Below are positions 24,173 to 34,405 of a stretch of 58,439 nucleotides of DNA, piece after piece. The stretch lies in contig NZ_FZMP01000009.1 in assembly GCF_900196725.1 (NCBI RefSeq), forward strand, positions 1-58,439, in the 5' to 3' direction. The translations under genes were made by a program, and so were the position numbers. Within the stretch, counting starts at the first letter, position 1. Every line of letters starts with the position of its first letter. The notes below the pieces were generated by a model. It did not search any database. It had not been told where the DNA came from and saw nothing but the letters and a program-made list of their open reading frames with translations. The stretch comes from Candidatus Methanoperedens nitratireducens (lineage in GTDB: Archaea > Halobacteriota > Methanosarcinia > Methanosarcinales > Methanoperedenaceae).

Positions 24173-26926
24173 GTGGTAAAAACGATGATAGATAAAGATA
24201 AAACTAAAGAGCAGCTTGAGAAGGAGAAAGCCAGAACTGAAGCGATTATTGCAGCCATAGGTGATGGTATAATCATTCAGGATGCTGATTTTAAGATCAT
24301 ATACCAGAACCGGGTCCAGAACGAATTATGCGGAGACCGCATTGGTGAGTTCTGCTACAAAGTGTATGAAGGCAGGGATTCTATCTGCGAAGGTTGTCCT
24401 GTTGAATTATCTTTCAGGGATGGGAAGGTTCACAGGGCAGAAAGAAGTTTAACTACTGAGAGCGGGGTAACATACTTTGAACTTACTGGATCGCCTCTGC
24501 GGGATACTGAAGGGAAAATCATTGCAGGAGTCGAGGTTATCAGAGATATTACCGAGCGCAAGCGGATCGAGGCGGAATTGCTGAAAAGTTATCGCCAGCA
24601 AAATGCGATCCTTAATAATATTCCCGATATCGCATGGTTAAAAGACAAAGAGAGCAGGTTCATAGCAGTAAATAGACCATTTGCAGATGCATGCGGTATG
24701 AACCCTGAGGAACTGGTCGGCAGGACAGATCTGGATATCTGGCAGCAGGAGCTTGCGCAAAGATACAGGGCTGACGATATGGAGGTGATAGCAACAGGCA
24801 GGCGAAAACAGGTTGAAGAGCCGATGGTAGATAACGAAGGCAAAAAAACATGGATAGAGACCATCAAAACACCGATATACGATAATAAAGGCGAAGTTAT
24901 AGGTACGACCGGAGTTGCCCGTGATATCACAGAGCGCAAACTGATTGAAGAAAAGCTGCAAAGGGCACACAATGAATTGGAAATACGGGTCCGGGAACGG
25001 ACCGCAGAGCTGGAAGAGGTCAATAAAGCAATTCAAGAGTGGACTTCCGAGCTTGAAAAAGCCAATGAAGCATTGCTGGAGAACGAAGCGAGGTACAGGG
25101 AACTTGCAGAAAGCGTTGGCGAAGTCTTTTATGCGCTGGACAGAGACTTAAGATATACTTACTGGAATAATGCATCCGAAGCTCTTACAGGGATATCAGC
25201 AAAAGATGCTGTTGGAAAATCTCTCTTTGAGCTTTTCCCTGAACTGAGGGGGTCAAAAGCTGAGAAGCTATATAAAGAAGTATTAAAAACACAGCAACCC
25301 CAGCATTTTGTGAATAAGTACCGGGCAGGGAACAAGAATCTTTTTTTTGAGATCAATGCTTACCCCTCCAAGTTCGGTATCTCCATAATAGCCAAAGATA
25401 TCACAGAGCGCAGGCGGGCGGAAGAGACAATACAGGAGCAGGCAGCCCTTCTTGATAAAGCGCACGATGCTATTGCAGTTTATGATATGGAACACCGCCT
25501 CATCTACTGGAATAAAGGTGCACAGCGCCTGTATGGCTGGACAGCAGAAGAAGTTACAGGCAAGAGCCATAATGAGTTTCTATATATGGAAGATTCACCA
25601 CAGTTCATCGAAGCCAAAAAGAGGGTCGTAGAAGAGGGTGAGTGGACTGGCGAGCTTCACCATGTGACGAAAGAAGGTAAGGAGATCATTGTTGAAAGCC
25701 GCTGGACCCTGGTGCACGATAGCAAGGGAAAACCGAAATCAATACTTGCCATTAACACGGACATAACGGCGAAGAAAAATCTGGAAACACAGTTGCTGCG
25801 TGCACAGAGGCTGGAGAGCATAGGCACGCTTGCCAGCGGCATAACGCACGATATCAACAATGTGCTGTCACCTATAATGATGTCTTTGCAATTACTACAG
25901 GAAAAATTCCCGGATGACGAAAGCCGCAAATTACTTGATATACTCGAGAGAAGTACCCAGCGCGGAGCTGATCTGGTAAAGCAGGTCCAGTCGTTTGCGC
26001 GAGGTGTAAAGGGTGAACGCATAGCTCTTCAGGTAACAAGTATCATGTCTGAAATAAGACAGATCATAAAAGAGACATTTCCAAAATCCATCGAAGTCAG
26101 AACTGATGTACCCGGAGATCTCTGGACGATATCGGGAGATGCCACACAACTGCACCAGGTCATGATGAACCTATGTGTGAACGCCCGCGACGCGATGCCT
26201 GGTGGTGGAATCATTTGCATCTGCGCCGAAAATCTTTTCATCGATGAAAACTACGCCCGCATGAACATCGATGCAAAAATCGGTCGGTACGTAGTTATTA
26301 CAGTCTCTGACACAGGCAGCGGCATTCCACATGAAATAATAGACAGGATTTTTGACCCGTTTTTCACGACAAAAGGGCAGGGCAAAGGCACAGGTCTTGG
26401 TCTTCCTACAGCCCTTGCGATCGTGAAAAGCCACGGCGGATTTATAAACGTGTATAGTGAGGTTAACAGGGGAACTACATTCAAGGTTTATTTACCTGCT
26501 GTTAAGGCGAACATAGCACAGGAAGTGGAAGAACATATTAAATTGCCAGCAGGGCAGGGGGAGTTGATACTGGTTGTCGATGATGAGACCCAGATTCGCG
26601 AGATTGCCAGTTTAACACTGGAGACACACGGATACGCAGTGCTCACGGCTAACGATGGGGCAGAGGCAATAGCAGTGTACAAGCAGAATAAAGATAAGAT
26701 CAAGGTTGTTCTTATGGATATGATGATGCCCGTTATGGAGGGAGCGGCAAGCATCCGGGCTATCCGGAGAGTTAATCCTGAAGTTAAGATTATCGCATTC
26801 AGCGGGCTAACCGAGAGGAACAGGCTCGCAGGAGTTGCGATAAACCATATACATGCTTTTTTGTCAAAACCTTTCACATCGGAGAGATTATTGAAAACAA
26901 TATACGAAGTTATAAGTGCTAAATAG
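24173..26926 (+). CDS. Multi-PAS hybrid histidine kinase with C-terminal receiver
   Basis: A 917-residue soluble sensor. Four PAS domains lie at about 17-130, 132-250, 302-415 and 420-545; a coiled coil (about 255-300, beginning ERTAELEEVNK) separates PAS2 and PAS3. PAS1 carries a three-cysteine motif, C61-x10-C72-x2-C75-P. The NtrB-like HisKA has phosphoacceptor H559 in ITHDINN. The HATPase shows NLCVNARDAMP, VSDTGSGIP and GTGLGLPTA. A receiver domain fills 790-917 with acceptor D849 in VLMDMMMP and the conserved LSKPF lysine. An internal phosphorelay is expected, but no histidine phosphotransferase gene is nearby. The GTG at 24173 and the ATG four codons later are both possible starts. Confidence 0.92.
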   Translation: MVKTMIDKDKTKEQLEKEKARTEAIIAAIGDGIIIQDADFKIIYQNRVQNELCGDRIGEFCYKVYEGRDSICEGCPVELSFRDGKVHRAERSLTTESGVTYFELTGSPLRDTEGKIIAGVEVIRDITERKRIEAELLKSYRQQNAILNNIPDIAWLKDKESRFIAVNRPFADACGMNPEELVGRTDLDIWQQELAQRYRADDMEVIATGRRKQVEEPMVDNEGKKTWIETIKTPIYDNKGEVIGTTGVARDITERKLIEEKLQRAHNELEIRVRERTAELEEVNKAIQEWTSELEKANEALLENEARYRELAESVGEVFYALDRDLRYTYWNNASEALTGISAKDAVGKSLFELFPELRGSKAEKLYKEVLKTQQPQHFVNKYRAGNKNLFFEINAYPSKFGISIIAKDITERRRAEETIQEQAALLDKAHDAIAVYDMEHRLIYWNKGAQRLYGWTAEEVTGKSHNEFLYMEDSPQFIEAKKRVVEEGEWTGELHHVTKEGKEIIVESRWTLVHDSKGKPKSILAINTDITAKKNLETQLLRAQRLESIGTLASGITHDINNVLSPIMMSLQLLQEKFPDDESRKLLDILERSTQRGADLVKQVQSFARGVKGERIALQVTSIMSEIRQIIKETFPKSIEVRTDVPGDLWTISGDATQLHQVMMNLCVNARDAMPGGGIICICAENLFIDENYARMNIDAKIGRYVVITVSDTGSGIPHEIIDRIFDPFFTTKGQGKGTGLGLPTALAIVKSHGGFINVYSEVNRGTTFKVYLPAVKANIAQEVEEHIKLPAGQGELILVVDDETQIREIASLTLETHGYAVLTANDGAEAIAVYKQNKDKIKVVLMDMMMPVMEGAASIRAIRRVNPEVKIIAFSGLTERNRLAGVAINHIHAFLSKPFTSERLLKTIYEVISAK

Positions 26927-26956
26927 AAGCTAATACGGGAAGGATAAACTGTAGCA

Positions 26957-28279
26957 TCATCGGAGTTTCGATTTTAACCATTTCTCAATCACATCTTCCA
27001 GCTTAACGTCCACTTCCTCAATCCTGTACCTGGCTCTCACAACAGGCTTATTAAGCTTCAGCAGCCCTCCGAGGTCAATGGGAGTCCCTGCTATCACAGT
27101 ATCGCAATCAACAGCGTTTATGGTCGTCTCCAGTTCCTCTATCTGTTCCGCGCCGTAACCCATGGCAGGCAGCACAGCGCCAAGATGCGGGAAATCCTCA
27201 TAGACCTTAGATATCGAGCCCACTGCATGCGGGCGCGGGTCTATCACTTTTTTTGCCCCGTATTTTTTCGCAGCTATTGTCCCGGCGCCAAAAGCCATGC
27301 CGCCGTGGGTTAGGGTAGGTCCGTCTTCCACGACAAGGACACGCTTTCCTTTTATCAACCCTGGTTTATCGGCAGCGATTACAGACATGGCTTTTATGAT
27401 CATTGCCCTGTTGTTAATAGACCTGACATTATTGATGACGAGTTCCACGTCCTCTTTTCTTGCTGAATCAACCTTGTTCACGATTATGATGTCCGCAAGC
27501 ATCACATTCACTTCCCCGGGATAATAGGTAAGCTCATGCCCGGGCCTGTGCGGGTCAGCAATAACTATATGCAGGTCAGGCTTATAGAACGGGATATCGT
27601 TGTTTCCGCCATCCCAGATGATTATATCCGCCTCTTTTTCCGCCGAACTCAGGATTTTTGCAAAATCAACACCGCTGTAAACCACAGTTCCGCAGCAGAT
27701 ATACGGTTCATATTCTTCTCTCTCTTCGATAGTGCACTCATTAGTAACGCAATCTTTCATCGAGGAAAATCTTTCGCACTCCTGCTTCAATAAATCCCCG
27801 TAGGGCATGGGATGCCGCACTACGACGACTTTGAACCCTTTTTCCTTCAAAATATCTACCAGTTTTTGCGAGGTTGGGCTTTTACCAGAACCTGTCCTGA
27901 CAGCGCATACAGAAATCACGGTTTTTTTTGACTTGAGCATGGTAGTTTCAGTTCCCATCAGCCGTAAATCCGCCCCGGACGCCAGGACCAATGAGGCTTT
28001 TTGCATAACAGACTGGTGCGATAGGTCAGAGTAAGCCAGGACAACCTGTTCTATATGGTGCTCTTTTATCAATCCCGGTAATTCTTCCTCCGGATAGATG
28101 GGGATACCTTTTTCGTACAGCGAGCCTGCCAGTTCCTTTGGGTAAGTGCGCCCCGCAATTCCCGGTATCTGCGCCGCTGTGAAAGCTACGACCTCGTAAT
28201 CTGCATTATCCCTGAAAAAAACATTGAAATTATGGAAATCCCGTCCTGCCGCACCCATTATTAAGATTTTTGTTCTCAT
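26957..28279 (-). CDS. cpgS: Cyclic 2,3-diphosphoglycerate synthetase-like P-loop protein
   Basis: A 440-residue protein. The first 130 residues are a Rossmann-like domain (ILIMGAAGRDFHNFN). A P-loop follows in VCAVRTGSGKSPTSQKL near residue 151, then a Walker B-like DIIIWDGGNND. The C-terminus has the family-specific PRPHAVGSISKVYEDFPHLG and GTPIDLGGLLKLNKPVVRARY. The founding member from Methanothermus fervidus makes cyclic 2,3-diphosphoglycerate, an osmolyte and thermoprotectant, using ATP. The family is also found in organisms not known to make that solute, so the activity here is uncertain. It converges with the kinase gene (30 bp between stops) and is divergent from the giant surface protein gene. 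Confidence 0.78.
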   Translation of the reverse strand: MRTKILIMGAAGRDFHNFNVFFRDNADYEVVAFTAAQIPGIAGRTYPKELAGSLYEKGIPIYPEEELPGLIKEHHIEQVVLAYSDLSHQSVMQKASLVLASGADLRLMGTETTMLKSKKTVISVCAVRTGSGKSPTSQKLVDILKEKGFKVVVVRHPMPYGDLLKQECERFSSMKDCVTNECTIEEREEYEPYICCGTVVYSGVDFAKILSSAEKEADIIIWDGGNNDIPFYKPDLHIVIADPHRPGHELTYYPGEVNVMLADIIIVNKVDSARKEDVELVINNVRSINNRAMIIKAMSVIAADKPGLIKGKRVLVVEDGPTLTHGGMAFGAGTIAAKKYGAKKVIDPRPHAVGSISKVYEDFPHLGAVLPAMGYGAEQIEELETTINAVDCDTVIAGTPIDLGGLLKLNKPVVRARYRIEEVDVKLEDVIEKWLKSKLR

Positions 28280-28413
28280 GGACTAACATCACGAATGAAT
28301 GTATTAATTTTAGTACTATAAGAAGGTGATGCCAGAGCTATCGGGATTGCAGATGACGGTGAACTAAATTGCATGCTCATATAAATCATCATAATGATTA
28401 TTATTATTGTGAT

Positions 28414-28478
28414 AAGTATATATAGTATAAACGTACTATTCTTAATACCATAATCCTGAAAAACTCTTTTAAGGTGAT
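28414..28478 (+). promoter_or_regulatory. TATA box and GGTGAT site of the giant surface protein gene
   Basis: A strong archaeal TATA element (AAGTATATATAG, 28414-28425) stands about 60 bases before the ATG at 28485, giving a leader of about 35 bases. GGTGAT at 28473-28478 is six bases before the ATG. The preceding 130 bp are AT-rich and contain no gene. Confidence 0.65.
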
Positions 28479-28484
28479 GTTGAT

Positions 28485-31400
28485 ATGAATAAAAACAATT
28501 CTATACCATACTTGAACGGGATAAAACATTTTCTTATTTTTTGTATATCAGGCCTGATATTGCTTTTATCGGTATCAACGGCCTCGGCAATATACACGAT
28601 ACAGGAATTCGGAACTGACAGCTTCCGTTATCTGAACGGTACGAATATTACCGTGTCAGGAAAGTTAATGAACGACAGCGCGGGAGAGCCTGACGTCAAT
28701 ATAACTATAGGGATATATATAGATAGTACGCTGCAAGACTCTCTTAATACTATCACAGATTCAACCGGTGCCTTCTCCCAGATAATCCCTACCGGTGTTA
28801 CAGGTAGATATTCCATCATAGCTTCAGCGCCGGATATTGGTCTTGTATCTCCGGAAGTCTATCTGCTCGTTTATGGTGAAGATGCTATCCAGTCAGTTGC
28901 GGCATCTTTTACAACGGGTACGATTTATCCTGTAACCCTGGATGACACAGGCTATGGAAGCATTCCTATCAACGGAACTCAATACAACTTTAATGTCTCA
29001 TCGGGCGACACGGTCTCTGTGAACGATGGTGTAAATACAGTTGATAACCTTATGAAAAATTCCAGGGTAAAGCTTGGAAATGATACATATACCGTATTTT
29101 TTGTAAACAGGACAAGTGAAGTAATTATCCTTGCAAGAATAGTAAAGCCTGTATTCACAGGTTCGGAGGGTAACCGCAATTTGACTCTGCTTGCATTAAA
29201 TGCCAGAGATATGCCCCTCTCAGGAAAATCCCTCTCAATTATAATAAGCAATAACAGCGGAACTATCGAAACCAGCAACTTAATTGCAACAGATGAATAT
29301 GGCATAGCGATTTCAAATATCAGTATTCCGACCGTAAGCGGGATATATAAAATCCAGATACTGGAGAGCGATGAATCCCTTGGCACGATCACGTACAGTG
29401 TAAACCCGTACGATGTCGCAGGTGACGTGCTCTCCTCTGAATGGACGCAGCAGCATACCTTTGCAAGAGGCAAGGACGCCACGCTGTCTGTGAGCGTGAA
29501 GACGAACGAAGGAGCAATTATTAACGATACCCAGGCGAGCGTGAGCGCGAATGTGCGCGGTCCCGGCGGCTTCTCACGGCAGTACACATTATCGTTCGAT
29601 AGCAATAGGTCCCTTTTCTATTATGTTCACCAGATCCCGGACGATGCAGCACGGGGCACCTACACAGTGGAGTATGTAACAAACATAAGCAGCCAGACAT
29701 TAAGGAACTTCGCCAGTTTTGAAGTAAAGGGTTACAGCATTTTCCTGAAACCCATAGGCAATAAAGTCGCTGAACTTGAGGGTTTCTTCCCCGGAGAAGA
29801 GGGTTATATCCTGGTGAGCGGGACAGACCTGAGTACGGGTGAGACCGCAGATATTAACCTGTCAAGCGGAGGCAGTAACAGGAGCAACTTCACTTTAAGT
29901 ATAAAAAATTCCGCTGGCAAAGATATTGCGGTATCATGGGGAGTTATGAGCCTGGATAACTTTTTCAACACTGCAGGGGTAGAGCCGTGGCTGCAGAATG
30001 AAATAAGGGCCAGGGCGCCAAACGCAAGCGTGATCAACCTCACCACACCAGGCGCGGTAGGCATATACGACGCCAGAGTAACAATAAACCTTAACGGCAA
30101 CACCGAAGAAGCCTTCACGAGCCTGGGAATCCAGAATATCTTCCTTTATGCTTTCCCGGTGAGCAGTGATGGAAATCCTGCCATGAGCGTTTCTTCCCAG
30201 GAGAACATAACACTGCGCATCGAAGCGTTCAATCCCAGGACAATGAGCATAGAGACCAATATAACAAATGCAGGTATAGTAGAATCATTTGCCATGGATG
30301 CGGGAGAAATGGTGACCGACCGCATGTTGAATGCAACGGTTGTAACACTGCCTGACGGTTCAAAGGGTCTGAAGTTTTATAACAATGACTCTAATCTTGG
30401 TTTCCATATGGTGAAATTCTGGGCGAACGTTACTATGGGCGACGGCAATACCACCCAGGCGATAGGAACCGGTTTCTTTGATGTAAGGCTGTATTTCATA
30501 TGGGCGAACCCGGCAACGGCTGGAACAGGTAATTTCATGACCTTCACATCAACCTCTAATATCTCGCTGAGCGTCCAGGTAATGAACACCGGATTCAGCC
30601 CGCAGAGAGGAAAACAGGTCAGTATAGATGAAGTGCGCCACGGTCGGACATGGGAGAAGATCGACTTTAACAAAAATTTAAATAATAACTGGACCGGGAC
30701 AACAGATTCTAACGGAACAGTAACTCTTTCCTTCACACCCACCAGTCCCCTGAAATCTGGCTGGTATGATGTGAGAATAAAACTCACGACCCAGGATGCC
30801 TCAGGCAGCACGGTGACAGACTACGGCAGGGGCTGGTTCGAAATCAGGAACTTCATGTTCTGGGTATATCCCGATAGCTGGAACGTAAAGTCGGGAGCGG
30901 ATATACCATTCATTGTACAGGCTGTAGATTCTGCGAATATGAGCCGTACCATCAATGCAACCGTACAGATTAAGAAAGTCACGGTAAGGACAGACTGGTC
31001 GCAGCCGCCAATTGAAGTGAGCGGGCCGCATACCCTGGATACAGCGACCATCGCCACCAATATGAGCCGGTCAGCCATGATAAATTATACCGGCGGAAAG
31101 ACAACTAAATCGGGCATGTATGAGTTCGTGTTCGAGGCAACTTCAGGCGGTGCCATTGAGGAATCAAGCGCATGGCTGGAAATAAGACCGTTCGTTGCAT
31201 GGGTTACACAGCCAGGTAACATGTGGAACAACAGGTTCGGGGTGAATAACACGATATACCTCATCGCGCACGCCGGCAATAGCTGGGGTGGAAGCCCTAT
31301 CCGGCTGGATGCAAGCAGGACAAACATCACATCGGTCACCAAGATGGGCATGTTCGGAGGAAGCAGGTACAAGACCCAGTCAGAACTCAATATAACAAGC

Positions 31401-34388
31401 GTGACCCAGGATAACGATGGCAATGCAGTCAATATTACCCTTACCCTGACAGACTGGCAGGAAGGAAGCTACGACGTGGTGATAAATGCCGTCGATACCG
31501 AAGGCAAAGAGGTAGTAACCCACTTCTGGATAGAAGTTGAGGATGCTACTATCGGACTGCCCCAGCTCCATATGGTCGGTATTCCTGATGGCAGGATGTT
31601 TACCAATAAGGCATCTTTCAACCTTACCGATACTCCATCTGAGAAGACTTCTGACTCCTTTAATTATCCACAGCTCAACTACAGTGTAGCTTCCAACTCA
31701 AAGGTAGGGCATGATATAAGCTTCCTAAAAGACGACTGGGGCGGACCCGGCGGACAGCGCAGGTTCTGGGCGCTGGTGAACCTGACCGAGCCAAGAAGGC
31801 TATATGTGACCTACTATGACGCCAACTTTTCTAACACTACGGGCATCCCGGTTGGCGGATGGTTCAATGAAACAGACCAACAGGACAATATCATCAGGCG
31901 CTGGAACGTAACATCGATAAGCTCGGATGGCACGGTTAACCTGGAAGGCATAAATACGCTGAACAACGGCTATATCATTGATACGTCCATAAGCAAATCG
32001 GGCACATTCATTGTGGGTGACTTCTGGGATAGCGAATGGCTCAAAGTTGACCTTGACGGCGATGGGCAATACCAGAGAGACTGGATGAATCCCAACGATT
32101 TCAACAGCACTTACCGTATAGTTCTTGCCGACAATGCCACTCCGGGAATTTACGATACGGTGTTTGTGTCCAATGTTACCAGTAGAGGTACGAACTTCAC
32201 TAAGAACGGGATAAACGCCAGCAACGGGGATCCGGTAGCCTTCGGAGGAAAGCCGGTTTACCTTGTCAGCCTGAAGAAAGAAGGTGAAAACTACAATGTA
32301 GCGTTCACCAGCTATACCACAGGCTTCGGAGGCATGTGGCTGGGCACATTTGAGAAGGGCAAGAACCTGACGGTGCCTTTCCTTGTCCAGTACCCGGGTA
32401 CCACAGCAGGCATCAGCGATGCTAATGTGATAGTTGACAGGCTCACCTGGTACGGACCTAATCCAGATGTGACCCTGAATCCGGCCGCAAGTGCCACGAC
32501 CGATGCCTACGGCCTTGCAAGGGTAACTATTAATACTACAAATATTCCCACAGGTCAATACCTCATCAGCTATAAGGTTACACTGCCGGATGGTAAAGAG
32601 AAGACCGCCACAGAGAAGTGGAGAATGCCCGGACTTGAGATCAGGAAATTCATAATAGAAGCGGATATCGGGAACATCGGAACTATATCCACTCACCTGA
32701 TAACCAACGATAACGGTCTCACAGTGGCATACGGCACTGAGATCGAACCTAAAGGCGTGGCATCTGCATATCGGATAACTGGTCCGGACAGCACTGCCGT
32801 ATTCAGGGTGGGCTGGCCGTTTGATATGGAGAATGATTATTACTACAACGCCTCGGACGGGAGGTACTATACAGGGTTTGACTGGGATTTGCAAAACACT
32901 ACAGGCAGCCCGGTAAACAACAACAGCATCAACCTTACCAGGAACGGTGCGAATACAACGTATAACTTCACACAGTTCATCCGGGACGGTTCGGACAGCA
33001 ATATTTCTATACCCATAGGCCAGACTATGGGGGGTGTCTATAACTACTGGAACATTACCGCTGCCAGCCCTACTCGATTAGAAATAGATTATCTGCTGGG
33101 AGACATGCCTCCACAGCCCTGGGACGTAGGAGTAGATAGCCAGATATTCTGGGGACCTGGTGAACTCAACATAAGAATAACAGCTAATGATGCAGGTGCG
33201 GTCAATTTCACATTGATGCAGCCCAAGATCGTGTATCAGGTCGAGAACCTGAACGTTCTGATGGACGGCGATACATCTAACGGTGAATGGGCGTCAGGCA
33301 GGGTAACAAAGGTATCCTATAAGGGATATGATGTGTACGGCTACGATGATAGGAATCAGACAGAGGTAGAGAAGCAACCCTCTGGCTGGAGCCCGACACT
33401 TGACCATGTACTTGTGGCAAACAGCGCATGGAACCGTACATACCCGATCGGTGAGAGAATACCTGAGCTTGATAACGAGTATGCCGGACTTGCAGCACGC
33501 TGGGGCGGCAAGATTCTCTTCATCAATGATAGCATAGGGATATATCCTTTCCAGGACTGGGCGCCGGATGGTGACTCCTATTATGTTGGCACATTTAACG
33601 AATCGGACGTGAATGTTGACCTGAACAACAACTTCGATGCTACGGACAACACTACATATTACATACGGCTGGAGGATAACAATCCGAACGGGGTGTTCAA
33701 CGTGACCAGCGGTATGTTCGATGATGACAGGGACTTTACGCAGAGCTGGGGTGAATCCGGTTCGAGTGATCTGTATTCATCCGAGCAGGGAAGTACCGAT
33801 ATGATGGGCTGGAAATTCGATGAGAGATGGATAACTCTCGGGAGCATGTACGGCTGGCCCTTTGGCGTACCTGAGGTAAATTATAATGGCAACTTTGCCA
33901 ACCTTACAACGTTCAGTCCGAGATGGGAACCCTTCGGACTGGATGATGAAGTTACAACGTACGTCAGCGCCAGGAGCTTCTCGAACCAGCCTGTAAACGG
34001 CAATATATCCCTGGACAAGCTCATAGTCCTGTTCAAGTCCAACCAGAGCGACGAAGGCATGATGATGGGAGGCACTTCTACTGAAGTTAAACCCGGAGAT
34101 GGAGGAGGCGGATTCGGAGGAGCACCGCAGGTATATGATATCCCGGGCATGATTTCACCGATCACGGACGGCATAGGGATATGGAGCATCAACTATAGCG
34201 TACTATCGCCGGTGGTAGGAAGCTTTGACAGCGGCAACTTTGTCGCAAGGCTGAACATCACTGATAGTGACGGTAACTTCGAGACTGTTGAAAGGTCCTT
34301 CTTTATGCAGAACCAGACAGCCTTTGGATGCAAAGACCCTGCGCTGTGCGGCGGTGGCGGAGGCGACGGTGGAGGCGGGTTCAAATAG
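28485..34388 (+). CDS. Giant S-layer-like modular surface protein
   Basis: A 1967-residue secreted protein. A signal peptide (FLIFCISGLILLLSVSTASA) ends near residue 36. The N-terminal 400 residues are carboxypeptidase-regulatory/Ig-like beta domains. From about residue 409 a boundary motif of type [WF]-x-E-[IV]-R-x-F-x-x-W recurs (near 409, 547, 664, 784, 897 and 1384), marking repeated beta modules of roughly 115-140 residues. An EF-hand-like calcium loop (DLDGDGQYQRDW) lies near 1190. N-glycosylation sequons are numerous throughout. The tail has a Gly-rich linker (GGGGFGGAP near 1885) and ends CKDPALCGGGGGDGGGGFK with no membrane anchor or PGF signal. It is probably the main or an accessory S-layer protein. 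The next gene starts 17 bp on, in a likely operon. Confidence 0.85.
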   Translation: MNKNNSIPYLNGIKHFLIFCISGLILLLSVSTASAIYTIQEFGTDSFRYLNGTNITVSGKLMNDSAGEPDVNITIGIYIDSTLQDSLNTITDSTGAFSQIIPTGVTGRYSIIASAPDIGLVSPEVYLLVYGEDAIQSVAASFTTGTIYPVTLDDTGYGSIPINGTQYNFNVSSGDTVSVNDGVNTVDNLMKNSRVKLGNDTYTVFFVNRTSEVIILARIVKPVFTGSEGNRNLTLLALNARDMPLSGKSLSIIISNNSGTIETSNLIATDEYGIAISNISIPTVSGIYKIQILESDESLGTITYSVNPYDVAGDVLSSEWTQQHTFARGKDATLSVSVKTNEGAIINDTQASVSANVRGPGGFSRQYTLSFDSNRSLFYYVHQIPDDAARGTYTVEYVTNISSQTLRNFASFEVKGYSIFLKPIGNKVAELEGFFPGEEGYILVSGTDLSTGETADINLSSGGSNRSNFTLSIKNSAGKDIAVSWGVMSLDNFFNTAGVEPWLQNEIRARAPNASVINLTTPGAVGIYDARVTINLNGNTEEAFTSLGIQNIFLYAFPVSSDGNPAMSVSSQENITLRIEAFNPRTMSIETNITNAGIVESFAMDAGEMVTDRMLNATVVTLPDGSKGLKFYNNDSNLGFHMVKFWANVTMGDGNTTQAIGTGFFDVRLYFIWANPATAGTGNFMTFTSTSNISLSVQVMNTGFSPQRGKQVSIDEVRHGRTWEKIDFNKNLNNNWTGTTDSNGTVTLSFTPTSPLKSGWYDVRIKLTTQDASGSTVTDYGRGWFEIRNFMFWVYPDSWNVKSGADIPFIVQAVDSANMSRTINATVQIKKVTVRTDWSQPPIEVSGPHTLDTATIATNMSRSAMINYTGGKTTKSGMYEFVFEATSGGAIEESSAWLEIRPFVAWVTQPGNMWNNRFGVNNTIYLIAHAGNSWGGSPIRLDASRTNITSVTKMGMFGGSRYKTQSELNITSVTQDNDGNAVNITLTLTDWQEGSYDVVINAVDTEGKEVVTHFWIEVEDATIGLPQLHMVGIPDGRMFTNKASFNLTDTPSEKTSDSFNYPQLNYSVASNSKVGHDISFLKDDWGGPGGQRRFWALVNLTEPRRLYVTYYDANFSNTTGIPVGGWFNETDQQDNIIRRWNVTSISSDGTVNLEGINTLNNGYIIDTSISKSGTFIVGDFWDSEWLKVDLDGDGQYQRDWMNPNDFNSTYRIVLADNATPGIYDTVFVSNVTSRGTNFTKNGINASNGDPVAFGGKPVYLVSLKKEGENYNVAFTSYTTGFGGMWLGTFEKGKNLTVPFLVQYPGTTAGISDANVIVDRLTWYGPNPDVTLNPAASATTDAYGLARVTINTTNIPTGQYLISYKVTLPDGKEKTATEKWRMPGLEIRKFIIEADIGNIGTISTHLITNDNGLTVAYGTEIEPKGVASAYRITGPDSTAVFRVGWPFDMENDYYYNASDGRYYTGFDWDLQNTTGSPVNNNSINLTRNGANTTYNFTQFIRDGSDSNISIPIGQTMGGVYNYWNITAASPTRLEIDYLLGDMPPQPWDVGVDSQIFWGPGELNIRITANDAGAVNFTLMQPKIVYQVENLNVLMDGDTSNGEWASGRVTKVSYKGYDVYGYDDRNQTEVEKQPSGWSPTLDHVLVANSAWNRTYPIGERIPELDNEYAGLAARWGGKILFINDSIGIYPFQDWAPDGDSYYVGTFNESDVNVDLNNNFDATDNTTYYIRLEDNNPNGVFNVTSGMFDDDRDFTQSWGESGSSDLYSSEQGSTDMMGWKFDERWITLGSMYGWPFGVPEVNYNGNFANLTTFSPRWEPFGLDDEVTTYVSARSFSNQPVNGNISLDKLIVLFKSNQSDEGMMMGGTSTEVKPGDGGGGFGGAPQVYDIPGMISPITDGIGIWSINYSVLSPVVGSFDSGNFVARLNITDSDGNFETVERSFFMQNQTAFGCKDPALCGGGGGDGGGGFK

Positions 34389-34405
34389 AACGGAGGCATA
34401 ATAAA

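Noticed and set aside
28310-28380. A possible C/D box RNA (GGTGATGCC and later GATGA-like boxes) before the giant surface gene
   Set aside because: No convincing D box (CUGA) or terminal stem was found.
31800-32894. A 364-codon minus-strand ORF inside the giant surface protein gene
   Set aside because: It is an antisense shadow of the coding frame: no domain, no ribosome binding site, and the plus strand is clearly coding.
34328-34405. N-terminal extension of the second surface protein, overlapping the giant gene
   Set aside because: The extension is Arg-rich translation of the glycine tail region. The ATG at 34406 has a ribosome binding site and starts a signal peptide.
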